NCBI GenBank assembly: GCA_016935765.1 | Contig: JAFGQG010000020.1 | Location: forward strand, 1 to 47,168 | Direction of reading: 5' to 3' | DNA: 47,168 nucleotides | DNA from: a bacterium | Lineage (GTDB): Bacteria > UBP14 > UBA6098 > JAFGQG01 | Position numbers and translations under genes: made by a program | Shown here: piece by piece, positions 22,826 through 32,300 of the stretch | Numbering within the stretch: the first letter of the stretch is position 1 | Layout: every line of letters begins with the position of its first letter | Notes under the pieces: model-generated | Database searches by the model: none | Told to the model about the DNA's origin: nothing | Seen by the model: the letters and a program-made list of their open reading frames with translations, nothing else

Positions 22826-24331
22826 ATGAAAAATAAATTACGTTTTATCGTGGTTTTAATTGCTGTTACAGTTTTTTATGCTCTTTCTTTAGGACAAGGA
22901 TTATATGAAACTGTGAATGAATCTGGTCGTTATGAACCATCAGTTGCGAAACTGCAAATGATTAAAGAGGCTATCAGTAGTAAAAATGCTGAGTGGACCG
23001 CGAAAATGCCAGGAAATATTCCTGAATTGATGCCTGTTCCTGATTATGGATATGAACGCGATTACTTTCGGCATTTTTATGATGCTCGCTCCAAGGATGT
23101 GCCGGATCATTTCGATTGGCGTGATCATGAGGGAGCAAACTGGCTTGGGTCCGTAAAAGACCAGGGCGCTATGGGAAGCTGTTGGGCTTTCGGCACCTGC
23201 GCTTGTATCGAACCCAAAATAAAGATCCATGCTGGTGATCCAGCACTGCCCGTGGATCTTTCGGAGAGTTACCTTGTGAATTGCAGCGATGCCGGCTCCG
23301 AAGATGGAGGATGGCAAAGATACGCTGCCGCCTACATAATGGAAAATGGCATCGTTGATGAACAGTGTTCACCTTATGTTGATTACCCATTACCATGTTC
23401 CCTGATGTGCTACGACTGGGAAAGCCGATTGACCTACATAGACAGCTACGACTGGGTGTTCAGCCACAACCTTGAAGTTTATAAGCAGGCGATAATGGAA
23501 GGTCCGCTTGCTGCTTCGATCGCGGTTTACGAAGATTTCTTTTATTATGAGTCCGGGGTATATGAATACACTTATGGAGAGTTAAGTGGAGGACATGTTG
23601 TTCTTATCTGCGGTTGGGATAATGAGGATAGTTGTTGGATAGGTAAAAACTCGTGGGGAACAGATTGGGGAGAAAACGGGTATTTTAAAATCAAGTGGGG
23701 GGAGTGCTGGATCGAAATCGACCAGATGAGTGTCGAGGTCTCGCACTATCCACCCTATGGATTCCCTGACCCGCAGAGACCGGGAAATAGTGTGGTCATA
23801 AATCATGGACCAATAAATTTCAACTGGTCTAACCTGGATAGGGCTGCAAATTACGAGATCATGGTGGCAAGGGACGTCGAGTTTAGAAACATAGTCTTCT
23901 ATGAAACAGGTCTGCCGGAAAGTTACTTCTCCTACTCCGGTGAATTGGATAGAGGCATTCATTATTGGCGCGCGAGAGGCTGTAACGATGATGGATGCGG
24001 TTCATGGTCTTCCGGGTACACATTCTTCTATACCGCCACCGGTATCGATGAAGTTATTCAACCCGATAATTATCAATTATCATGGAAAGCATTTCCCAAT
24101 CCTTTCAATAGTACGGTTACTATTTCAGTGGTCCTGCCAACTAAAAAACCCTTGAACGTTTCGATATATAATTTATGGGGAGAAGAGATAAAGGAATTCT
24201 ATAACGATGGTGCTAAAGAAGGTTTGATCGAATTTACATGGCAGCCTTGTGAGCTATCCACTGGCATATACCTGTATAAAATTGAAACTCCTGATGAATC
24301 GTACGTGGACAGGCTCTATTACCTGAAATAA
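22826..24331 (+). CDS. Papain-family (C1A) cysteine peptidase with T9SS sorting domain
   Basis: A 501-residue exported peptidase. A signal peptide (1-24, ending LSLGQ) is followed by a short propeptide-like region, then the papain fold with all catalytic residues: Gln113 (oxyanion hole), Cys119 in GSCWAFG, His257 in GGHVVL and Asn275 in GKNSWGTDWG. A fibronectin-like stretch (about 310-400) follows. The C-terminus (about 415-501) is a type A T9SS sorting domain with FPNPFNSTVTIS and a final RLYYLK. It should act outside the cell or on its surface. It stands alone, divergent from ftsY. Confidence 0.92.
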   Translation: MKNKLRFIVVLIAVTVFYALSLGQGLYETVNESGRYEPSVAKLQMIKEAISSKNAEWTAKMPGNIPELMPVPDYGYERDYFRHFYDARSKDVPDHFDWRDHEGANWLGSVKDQGAMGSCWAFGTCACIEPKIKIHAGDPALPVDLSESYLVNCSDAGSEDGGWQRYAAAYIMENGIVDEQCSPYVDYPLPCSLMCYDWESRLTYIDSYDWVFSHNLEVYKQAIMEGPLAASIAVYEDFFYYESGVYEYTYGELSGGHVVLICGWDNEDSCWIGKNSWGTDWGENGYFKIKWGECWIEIDQMSVEVSHYPPYGFPDPQRPGNSVVINHGPINFNWSNLDRAANYEIMVARDVEFRNIVFYETGLPESYFSYSGELDRGIHYWRARGCNDDGCGSWSSGYTFFYTATGIDEVIQPDNYQLSWKAFPNPFNSTVTISVVLPTKKPLNVSIYNLWGEEIKEFYNDGAKEGLIEFTWQPCELSTGIYLYKIETPDESYVDRLYYLK

Positions 24332-24361
24332 AAAAACCCCCGGCGGGATGCCGGGGGCTTT
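24331..24361. terminator. Bidirectional rho-independent terminator
   Basis: CCCCCGGC-GGGAT-GCCGGGGG (24337-24357) is a perfect 8-bp GC stem preceded by an A-run and followed by CTTT. It starts right after the peptidase stop codon and serves the convergent gene on the minus strand as well. Confidence 0.93.
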
Positions 24362-24386
24362 GAACAGGAGGGAGTAATACGCCAGA

Positions 24387-25100
24387 TTATTTCATATATA
24401 TAAGCTTACCCTTAGTAAGGTAATGTCCGTCAAGGTTGAATCTATAGAAGTAATATCCTGTTGACACGGATTTGCCAAGATCATCCTTGGTGTCCCAAGT
24501 AACTTCGTGGGTTCCCTCTGAATAAGACCCATCAGCCAAAGTTTTTACCAATTTCCCTTCTATGGAATAAATATTTATATTCACATCAGCAGTTTGTGGA
24601 ATGCTGAATTGTATTGAAGTTTCCGAATTGAAAGGATTAGGATAAGAATATACTTTCATGCTTTTTATTTTATTGATTTCATTAATTCCAACTTCAGGGT
24701 CTTCTCCGGTAAAACCTTCGCCTCTATCCACAGTCTCGCCGTTGTGGGTTGTCTCCCAACTATAAAAGAAAACAGGACTGGTAGTATGGATAACGAAACC
24801 ACCCTGTGTTCCTCCTGGAGGAATACCTTCACCTTCTGTAACCCAGCCAGCCGCATTTTCCGTGTGACCGTACCCGGTGCCAGGACCTGTCCATGGCGAT
24901 TCGATTCCAGTAATTTCAGCGCCCTCTACCCAAACGTGGAAATCATTGATATTAGTGCCTGATGTATTTGTCACTTCGAACTCAACACTGAAAGGTGGAC
25001 CATCCGGCGATACAGTAACCCTTACTTCATCGGCTAAAACGAAGCTGCTTAACGCGGTCAGGATCAAGCTTGTTAAAACGATTGTTAGTGCCTTTTTCAT
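24387..25100 (-). CDS. Small secreted protein with T9SS sorting domain, function unknown
   Basis: A 237-residue exported protein. I place the start at 25100 (MKKALTIVLTSLILTAL, a clean signal peptide, cleavage near VLADE) because AAGGAGG lies upstream; the frame stays open to an ATG 51 codons earlier, without signal-peptide character. Residues 25-140 look like a beta-sandwich (VRVTVSPDGPPFSVEFEVTN); no catalytic motif is seen. The T9SS domain starts at about 155 with YSYPNPFNSETSIQF and ends KGKLIYMK. Its promoter region contains a perfect 18-bp palindrome. Confidence 0.82.
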   Translation of the reverse strand: MKKALTIVLTSLILTALSSFVLADEVRVTVSPDGPPFSVEFEVTNTSGTNINDFHVWVEGAEITGIESPWTGPGTGYGHTENAAGWVTEGEGIPPGGTQGGFVIHTTSPVFFYSWETTHNGETVDRGEGFTGEDPEVGINEINKIKSMKVYSYPNPFNSETSIQFSIPQTADVNINIYSIEGKLVKTLADGSYSEGTHEVTWDTKDDLGKSVSTGYYFYRFNLDGHYLTKGKLIYMK

Positions 25101-25235
25101 TTTTCCTCCTTGGTTTTGGTTTCTTGTTTCTTTCGCCCTTATGTATTTCAATTTCCGTGCCAAAAACTGTAACAATATATGTAGCAATATGTTATGAAAA
25201 AGGGTTAAAAATATAAAATAATGTTTAGACGCAGG

Positions 25236-25253
25236 TTGGGGAATATTCCCCAA
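25236..25253. promoter_or_regulatory. Perfect 18-bp palindrome, candidate operator
   Basis: TTGGGGAATATTCCCCAA is perfectly symmetrical and lies 136 bases before the start of the small T9SS-exported protein. A second half-site, TGGGGAATAAT, follows at 25268-25278. Such symmetry suggests a dimeric repressor or activator; I could not assign a regulator. Confidence 0.55.
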
Positions 25254-25394
25254 AACTTAGGGGGTTGGTGGGGAATAATCTTTAAAACTGCTAACCCTGG
25301 ATCGAAATCACGCTTTTCTTACTCTTAATGGTTCTAAGTATTCATTATTATTATGACCCAGAATATCACATAAAAAACCATCGAACTATTTAAA

Positions 25395-26036
25395 CTAGAA
25401 ACTCAGTACCAGGTTTGCCACTATGCTTTTGTTCTTTAAGTCCAATCCCGGTTCGAAGCCCAGAGAAACCTGTTTCCCGTACTTATACCGCACCCTGTCG
25501 CGTTTCTCTTCTATTACCTTAATACCATGGATCCAATCATATACTATTTCTCCGCCGATCAGGAGAATCCCCGTAGTTATCAATGCAACCTGTGGAAGCC
25601 CCATTTCTGAATCTTTCTCTAGCTTTTTCAATTTGTATTTCACTACCGACTCCTCGATTTCATAGGGTATCATTTCATATCTTATTCCATCGAGGTCCAC
25701 AGTAACGTAATCAGTTTCTTTATAAGTCTCAGACTCGTCTATCAGAGCAGCGCCGGTTATAATAGAAGTAATACCCAGGGCAGAAGCCCCAACTAGCCAC
25801 CAGCCTGTTCTTTCTTCTCCGCCATAGAAATGCACCATCCCCGGGATCGGTATGGAACTGAACAACAAAGCTAAACTGACTCTTCTATTGGCGTCACGGT
25901 ATTCATCAAACGTCATCTCCCCAGGAATGGAGTGGAAAGGTGTTTCATTCAGAAGGTCGCCTCCTGCCTGAGCCATAAGCCGCGAGAAGAATATTAAGGT
26001 TAAAAAAATAGGCAATACAACTTTTGATTTAAGCAT
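25395..26036 (-). CDS. Small envelope protein, distant relative of the PGAGEYY paralogues
   Basis: A 213-residue protein with a signal peptide (1-22, ending RLMAQ) and two hydrophobic segments (about 52-115 and 150-172). PIPGMVHFYGGEERTGWWLVGASALG is a variant of the PGAGEYY-aromatic pattern of the two genes at 27466 and 28339, and resembles DUF5683-type proteins. The end IVANLVLSF, with terminal Phe, suits outer-membrane insertion. Its start overlaps the radical SAM gene by eight bases with a GGAGG site inside it, so the two are coupled. Function unknown; it could be an outer-membrane or periplasmic partner of the T9SS. Confidence 0.7.
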   Translation of the reverse strand: MLKSKVVLPIFLTLIFFSRLMAQAGGDLLNETPFHSIPGEMTFDEYRDANRRVSLALLFSSIPIPGMVHFYGGEERTGWWLVGASALGITSIITGAALIDESETYKETDYVTVDLDGIRYEMIPYEIEESVVKYKLKKLEKDSEMGLPQVALITTGILLIGGEIVYDWIHGIKVIEEKRDRVRYKYGKQVSLGFEPGLDLKNKSIVANLVLSF

Positions 26037-27450
26037 TTTTACCTCCTTGGATTAAATCCTTGACAATATTGTTATTTGATGTTATGATATTTCCTTCTCT
26101 CTGGTTAGAGTTTAAATACCTGACCAATTCTCTTAGTTTTTTCTCCCATTTGAACGGTTCATCAAACCGCCAGTTCCATAGTGTATTGTTATGAAGTAGA
26201 GGTTCTCTGTCTATAGGATAACTCATGAATTCCCTATATTCATCAAAACCTGGAGTGCCGGGAATCAATGAGAGATAGGCAAGTTCTATCCTGACACCCA
26301 ACCTGTGGGTAAGCAGAATAGAGTCAAAAAGCATGTCAATATCCTGCCGGGGAAGCCCGGTTATAATATACGCCCTTAATTGGTTTTTCCTGAAACCCGC
26401 CTTTCTCAGCGCTTCAACCGCACCGGTAAATGCTTTTTCTGAAACCGGTTTTTTAAAGACCCGTTCGGTACCAAATCCTTCGAAGCTTAATCTTATCTCC
26501 TTGAATCCAGCCTTTCTAAGCCTTTGAGCTACCTCATGGGTGATATCGCTTACTTGAAGCCCATTAGGAACATGGAAGTTCACTTTGAAATCCGCCTTTA
26601 TTACTCTTTCCAGCAGAGGAATTATATGTTTCCCTGGATTGGATAACAGGGCATCATCGTAAATTGCGAAGTTCGTCACGCCATAATTCTCCTTATAGGT
26701 TTCGAGTTCGTCAATGATGTGATTTATATTCCTCTGCTCGAAGTTAGGTTGAAGGATTTTAGAAGCGCAAATACCGCAATTATAGGGGCACCCCCTTGAA
26801 GTTAGCAGGGCAATACTATCCAATTGCGGGTACAATTCATAAGCAGGATAAGGGGAGTCATCGAGTGTTGTAGGGACTTTAAAATTGGAATTGTACCCGG
26901 TCAGGTCATCGATCTGATCAAGACAATTCTGATCAAATTGACCGGGAATTACAGTGCAATCCTGGAAATTTTCTATGGCATGTTCAGGGCAAAGTGTCGG
27001 GTAAATCCCGCCCAATACTATCGGAGTTCCATGAAAATGCTCTCTTATTATGTCTGCAGTGAATCTTATACCCGGGTACCAGTAAGTCATTTGAGATGTT
27101 ATTAAGAAAGCATCCGGGATTTTAGTTTTTTTAAGTTCATTCAATTGTTTTTCAAAATCAGGAACAGCTATTCCGTAGCGGTAAAAAATTCGAGAAAAAC
27201 TAGCTAAAATTTCAGGTTTTTCTATTTGTTGCATTCTGATATGCCCGTTTCCAAATCGGGTCCGGGAAGGGAATTTAAAGCCAGGGGAGGAGTAACTATA
27301 TGATAAGCAGTCTATAAGGCTAACTGAATAACCTGCTTTTTTCAATATTGATCCTATGTATAGCAACCCAAGGGGTTTTGACCATAAATCGTGGGCAGCG
27401 AAATCTGTTGCCCAGGGATTGATCAAACAAATTGCCGGATGGTTTTTCAT
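26029..27450 (-). CDS. B12-binding-type radical SAM enzyme
   Basis: A 473-residue protein. Residues 1-190 form a cobalamin-binding-like Rossmann domain (PLGLLYIGSILKKAGYSVSLIDC; no DxHxxG motif, as in many relatives). The radical SAM domain has the [4Fe-4S] motif Cys221-x3-Cys225-x2-Cys228 in SRGCPYNCGICAS. Enzymes of this group methylate or rearrange unactivated carbons in lipids, cofactors or peptides; the substrate cannot be told. It sits among envelope genes in the T9SS cluster, 15 bases after the preceding gene and overlapping the next, so a surface protein, lipid or glycan is a plausible but unproven target. Confidence 0.9.
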   Translation of the reverse strand: MKNHPAICLINPWATDFAAHDLWSKPLGLLYIGSILKKAGYSVSLIDCLSYSYSSPGFKFPSRTRFGNGHIRMQQIEKPEILASFSRIFYRYGIAVPDFEKQLNELKKTKIPDAFLITSQMTYWYPGIRFTADIIREHFHGTPIVLGGIYPTLCPEHAIENFQDCTVIPGQFDQNCLDQIDDLTGYNSNFKVPTTLDDSPYPAYELYPQLDSIALLTSRGCPYNCGICASKILQPNFEQRNINHIIDELETYKENYGVTNFAIYDDALLSNPGKHIIPLLERVIKADFKVNFHVPNGLQVSDITHEVAQRLRKAGFKEIRLSFEGFGTERVFKKPVSEKAFTGAVEALRKAGFRKNQLRAYIITGLPRQDIDMLFDSILLTHRLGVRIELAYLSLIPGTPGFDEYREFMSYPIDREPLLHNNTLWNWRFDEPFKWEKKLRELVRYLNSNQREGNIITSNNNIVKDLIQGGKNA

Positions 27451-27465
27451 CCCAACTTTAAACGC

Positions 27466-28290
27466 TTAGAATTTCTTGGATAGTGTAAGTTTAAAACCTG
27501 TTTGCCCGTTAGGCTGATTTTCCAAATTCAATTTGAGTGAGAGGATAGTTTCACTCTCATCCTGAAAGCGGGATATTCTCAATACATTTATACCGCTTAA
27601 GAGTCTATTCAAAACAGCGAAACCAATCATTATATTTGAATTTCTGAAGGATTTCTCTGCGTTATGCCTAAGGTCCTTATAATAAAGCCTATCGTCGTTC
27701 GAATTCCATTTCCAATACCAGTATGGGGTTTCAGGGTATAATTCGTCTTGGTTCCTTTCCAGAAGATAAGTCCAGTAATTGTATTCTTCAATATCATTAT
27801 ATATGCTGATGTTCTGGAAATAATCCTTATCTTTTCCATTCGGGTTGATACCTGCATGATCAACCGCCCATGATTTGTATCTATCTTCTTCCCAAGTGCC
27901 GTATATTTGGAATCCGATGAAAGTTGTCCAGATCGCTCCTTCGGCAATCCAGAACAATTTTGCGTTGTTTTTCGCTCCAAGGTAGTATTCGCCTGCTCCA
28001 GGCAGCAGCAGGGATAGAAGCAATGCCCTGCTTGTTTTCTTTTTTCTCGTTCCACCTTCCTCCTCAAATTCCTCCTCAAATATACCCTTTTCATTCGTCG
28101 ATTGAAATGAGGAGGAAAACGGTGCAAGAAATGAGGAGGTTACTGTTCGTTGTTCAGGCATATCTGATTGAGCGTATAAAAACCTGCTTTCAAAATCATC
28201 TTTTTTCAAAACCAGGCTTTCCCCACTGAATAACATCACGGGGATAAGGATAACACAAGCAAATATGCTTATTAAAATTGCATTTTTCAT
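27466..28290 (-). CDS. Envelope protein with PGAGEYY motif, paralogue 1
   Basis: A 274-residue protein with a signal peptide (1-23) and an acidic stretch (IFEEEFEEEGG) before the core motif SRALLLSLLLPGAGEYYLGAKNNAKLFWIAE, which resembles DUF5683-type membrane proteins. A hydrophobic pair follows. The end GFKLTLSKKF has a terminal Phe. It aligns in layout with the gene at 28339: LLSLxxPGAGEYY, an aromatic-rich middle with YWTYLL/YWDWLL, and a similar C-terminal half. The four copies of the octamer TGAGGAGG or its complement at 28059-28139 all lie in its first quarter. Function unknown. Confidence 0.72.
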   Translation of the reverse strand: MKNAILISIFACVILIPVMLFSGESLVLKKDDFESRFLYAQSDMPEQRTVTSSFLAPFSSSFQSTNEKGIFEEEFEEEGGTRKKKTSRALLLSLLLPGAGEYYLGAKNNAKLFWIAEGAIWTTFIGFQIYGTWEEDRYKSWAVDHAGINPNGKDKDYFQNISIYNDIEEYNYWTYLLERNQDELYPETPYWYWKWNSNDDRLYYKDLRHNAEKSFRNSNIMIGFAVLNRLLSGINVLRISRFQDESETILSLKLNLENQPNGQTGFKLTLSKKF

Positions 28291-28338
28291 CTACGATAGT
28301 TCCTTGTTCAAAATTAGCATTATTAGTACACAAACATA

Positions 28339-29268
28339 TCAGAACTTATAAGTTATTGCGATTTCAGGATATACTTCACCATGTTTATATGCCAGCCTGG
28401 GTTTGACATTGATCCTCGTAAAGCCGCCTTCGAATCTGTCATTGAAGCGCTTTGCTGACCAGGCAGCATCGAAAGCACTCAGGATATGGTTTACAATAGA
28501 AGCGCCAATGAAATACTTTGCGATTGAATACATGTCATTTGCGTCTTTTCTCATGGAAGCATATTCTTTCCTGTTTGCGCTTACTTCTAAATTGAAAATT
28601 GTCACCAGACTATCCTTAAATTCGTCACGATTGGTCATGAATGGGTTCCATTCCATAATTAAAGTATCTTTGTCAGCTTCAGTAAAATCATCCCAACCGA
28701 CGAGAAACCAGGCATATTTACCAATCATTTCATAGTAGTCATGATCTTTGTCATGCGGAAGTATTTCCGTTGCCCACGTGCTTTCAGGGCTTTCCCACCA
28801 GGTAGTATCTTTGCCGGATTCTAAAAGCCAATCCCAGTAGTCATCTTCGATCCAATGTTCGTCCGCGAAAGCCTCGTATTCGTCTGTTTTATCATCACCC
28901 TTTCCCAGAAAGGAGAAATAACTAACCCAGAAGGCGATCTCTGCTGCTGTGAAAACACCGCCCTTAATCCAGGATTTGCAGTAATATTCACCAGCACCTG
29001 GAATAACGAGCGATAATAAAAAAGCTTTCTTTGTGGATTTTATAGCCTTTGATGAAAAAAGTTGAGTTTCCTCCTCCGTAGGGATCTGCGCTAATTCCCC
29101 AACCTGCCAATCGAACGATTTCTGCAGTTCTCCGAAACTATTCCGAACGATTTTACCTGTTGCTTCCCCGTCGCCTTCAGGGTCGCCATAAACCGGGGTT
29201 AAGGTGGGTAAAAGAAAGCAAAATGAAACTAATATGACTAATAATATTATCGAAGTAGGTTTTTTCAT
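28339..29268 (-). CDS. Envelope protein with PGAGEYY motif, paralogue 2
   Basis: A 309-residue protein from the start at 29268, which has GGAAGG just upstream and begins a signal peptide (MKKPTSIILLVILVSFCFLLP). An ATG 11 codons earlier (29301) is less likely. The core AFLLSLVIPGAGEYYCKSWIKGGVFTAAEIAFW parallels the gene at 27466, and the last residues PEIAITYKF again end in Phe. The duplicated genes lie in tandem 48 bases apart. Function unknown; co-occurrence with porU and porV suggests a role in surface export or anchoring. Confidence 0.72.
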   Translation of the reverse strand: MKKPTSIILLVILVSFCFLLPTLTPVYGDPEGDGEATGKIVRNSFGELQKSFDWQVGELAQIPTEEETQLFSSKAIKSTKKAFLLSLVIPGAGEYYCKSWIKGGVFTAAEIAFWVSYFSFLGKGDDKTDEYEAFADEHWIEDDYWDWLLESGKDTTWWESPESTWATEILPHDKDHDYYEMIGKYAWFLVGWDDFTEADKDTLIMEWNPFMTNRDEFKDSLVTIFNLEVSANRKEYASMRKDANDMYSIAKYFIGASIVNHILSAFDAAWSAKRFNDRFEGGFTRINVKPRLAYKHGEVYPEIAITYKF

Positions 29269-29363
29269 TTGGACCTTCCTTTCAATATTTAAGGGATTCA
29301 TTTTTTGTAATCATTTTATTTAGCATAATATATGATATCACATAAACCTTTAAAACATAAAGG

Positions 29364-32300
29364 TCATTTTATTAACGCAATTTTGCAAAAATGAACTTCA
29401 CTTTTACCGCCCTTTTGAGCTTCTATCTGACAAATATATACTCCTGATGGAATTCCTACAGAATCCCACCTGTATTCGTTGAATTCGTGCTCTTTTCCAG
29501 TGATATTTTCCTCCATGATCAAATTACCAGTCTGATCAAAAATTCTCAATTTAAGTTCTGCGGGTTTATTCAGGAAATACCTGATCTCAGTGTACCTGTC
29601 AGTGGGATTTGGGTAATTGAAGAACGATGAGATGAAATCCTCTGAGATGTTAGCTGTTGATGTTGGTAGGTTTCCCAGAAAAATGTTTTGGTGCAGTGAT
29701 GAGTAACCCCACATTCGCCAGCAATTATTTTCGAGAGAGCCTTCCATGTTCCAGATGAATAACGCGCCTTCCAGGCTGCCGGAAACCAGGCTGATGCTGG
29801 TTGAAGTGTCTATATTGCCGATAGCTGCTGACGCGTCAATGCCGCCACACGCCATTGGAAATCCTTCAACCCTCGCACCATTATGATGAAACGCGTACAT
29901 GTTCGCAACACCGTCACCAATTATTATTTCAGGTTCATCATCATTATCGATATCGGCAGTGATGGGTCCGGCAGTAAGAGTGCTATCGAATTTGATCGGA
30001 AAATTTGAGACCATCGCTCCACTATGATGAAACGCATAGAGTTTTTTCCCTCCTGTAAATATTATCTCGAGGTCTCCGTCCGCGTTAAGGTCTGAGAAAA
30101 CCGGTACACTTACATTGGCGACTTCATCAAAGAATCTTGGGAAACTTCCGTAATATTCCCCGTCAAGGTCCATGATGTAGATAGCTCCTTCAGCGCTTAC
30201 ACAGGCTAATTCTAATATATCGTCATTATTTATATCGCCTGCGATCAAGGTTGATATGTAACCGTGGGGCAATTCTTTTTGCCAGATGGTGGAGTCGCCA
30301 AAACCAATTTTAAAAAGCCTGGCATAGCGCTGCTGGGCAAGCAGATAGAATGTGTTGTCGTCCATGGGTATCACTCCGGAGATAATCCCCCTGACGTCAC
30401 CTTCGTCCAGAATGTCTCCATCGCCCGAAATTATATACCATTTTCCATTGGAAGCTCCAACGAAAATTTCAAGTAATGAGTCCGATGCGTCGAAATTCGC
30501 GATTACGGGAGGGTAGTAGAAATGTCCGTTCAATCGAAGCGGAAATCCAGGTAGAACGTCGGCATAACCAGATTCGTCCCGGTCTTCGCATTCCCAAGCA
30601 TAGACAAGACTACCGGAAGTAGCAGCAACCACTTCCATAACTCCATCGCCATCTATGTCGCCAATAGTTGGAATAGTGAAATACGTATTTTCCCTGTAGT
30701 AGAAAGAAGGAAGGGGATAGAGTGCCGTATCGCCTGTATAGCCGATGATTCCGAGTGTATCTGCATTAGGAATGATCTTCTCGCCATTTCCGAACCATCC
30801 TAAAACGAAGCTCTCCATAGTCGTGAAGATCTCTTCTGTGCCGTCTGCGTTGCAATCAGCCAGTACGATGGGGTCATCCAAAGCCCAGCCGGTAATTCTC
30901 ATTGTAGCCGGGTTGCACTTCGAAGAGGTTATCCTTAAATCCATTTTTGTAGCAGGCGCGGAGATACCGGTTATCGAGACGCCGGTTTGCCCCCCGAGAT
31001 TGCTTTCAGTTGAGGGAATAGTGAATGGCGTAAACTCCGTTACATTACCTTCCCAGTAATAATCGAGGGAATCGCCATAGGTTATGTATATTCCAAGGTC
31101 CTGAGGTCCTTCTGCCTCCTCAAGGTCGATAAACCTCCTCATATCGTCCCACTGAAGAGTGTTATTGTCGAAATTGTTTTGCCCGTTCCCTACATAATCC
31201 ATATACGCGATAGCTTCATCGACGTGCCATATTAACAGTCCAGAGCCAGGGAGAAGGTAATCATATTTGGGTATGAAATTTTCATCGTCATCGACAAGAC
31301 CCAGGAAAACACCGGTGTTCGGATCCTGTTTGAGAAAAAGCTCCTCATTTCCGGGATTATATTGCCTGTTCTCGATCAGGAAATATTCGTATTCATTTAT
31401 TGGCACTTTGATGATAGTGGTATCATTCACATCATTGTAAATTTCACAGGCGGTAATTGAGAAACTTTCCTTATCGCAATTCCATTCGTGAATTTCTTCC
31501 CAGCCTAGGTAAGCCCGACCCCATGGTGAGGGATAACCCGGGATTGCCCCGAAAACCGGTAGGGTATCAAGATATACAATAGAGGTATCAATGAGAGTAC
31601 CCTCAATATTGATAAGAGTTTCGGGATAGAAAGGCAGATAGACTCCGAACATGTGACCGTTATCCATCAGAGAGAAGTATCCGACCTGGGTAATGAAATT
31701 ATAAGTAGAATAGAGGTCGACCAATCCGAGCTGGTGACCGAATTCGTGTATAAGTAGCCCATTAAGAGCGATAAATTGCCCGTCCTGGGAGGCGTATTCG
31801 GGGATGATCAATCCGTCTGTTATGATGCCATCCACAACTGGCTCGGAATAGGTGATGAAAGCGGTTGGAAGGTCGTCAGGGCTTGGAACGAAGGTTTCCG
31901 GGTCCCATTCCTCGTAATAGGAACCGATATCGTTTTGCCAATCAGCTCCGGCATGAAATAATAGATAAGCATCGTAATCGGATAAATTGACATCGCCACT
32001 TTCAGAGACCAGGTTCCAGGCATCAATGAAAAAGCTTGAAACACGCGCGGTAATATCATCGCCAAACCAGCTATTGGGACCATAGTAAGCCATGCTGTCA
32101 GGAAGGCGGTAAGCATCGTTATTGCCTTCGGGGTAGATGTCCCATTCAACAATGAGCTGGCTATCTGAGATGGCGGTGTAGTAATTGCTGAGCGCGCGTA
32201 AATGTGAGTCGAAGTAAACCTTGTCATGCGGAGTTCTATCGAAAGGCGTTGGGGATTCTTCAGAGGGCGAAAGGTCGAAAATCCCGGGACCGGTGCTTCG

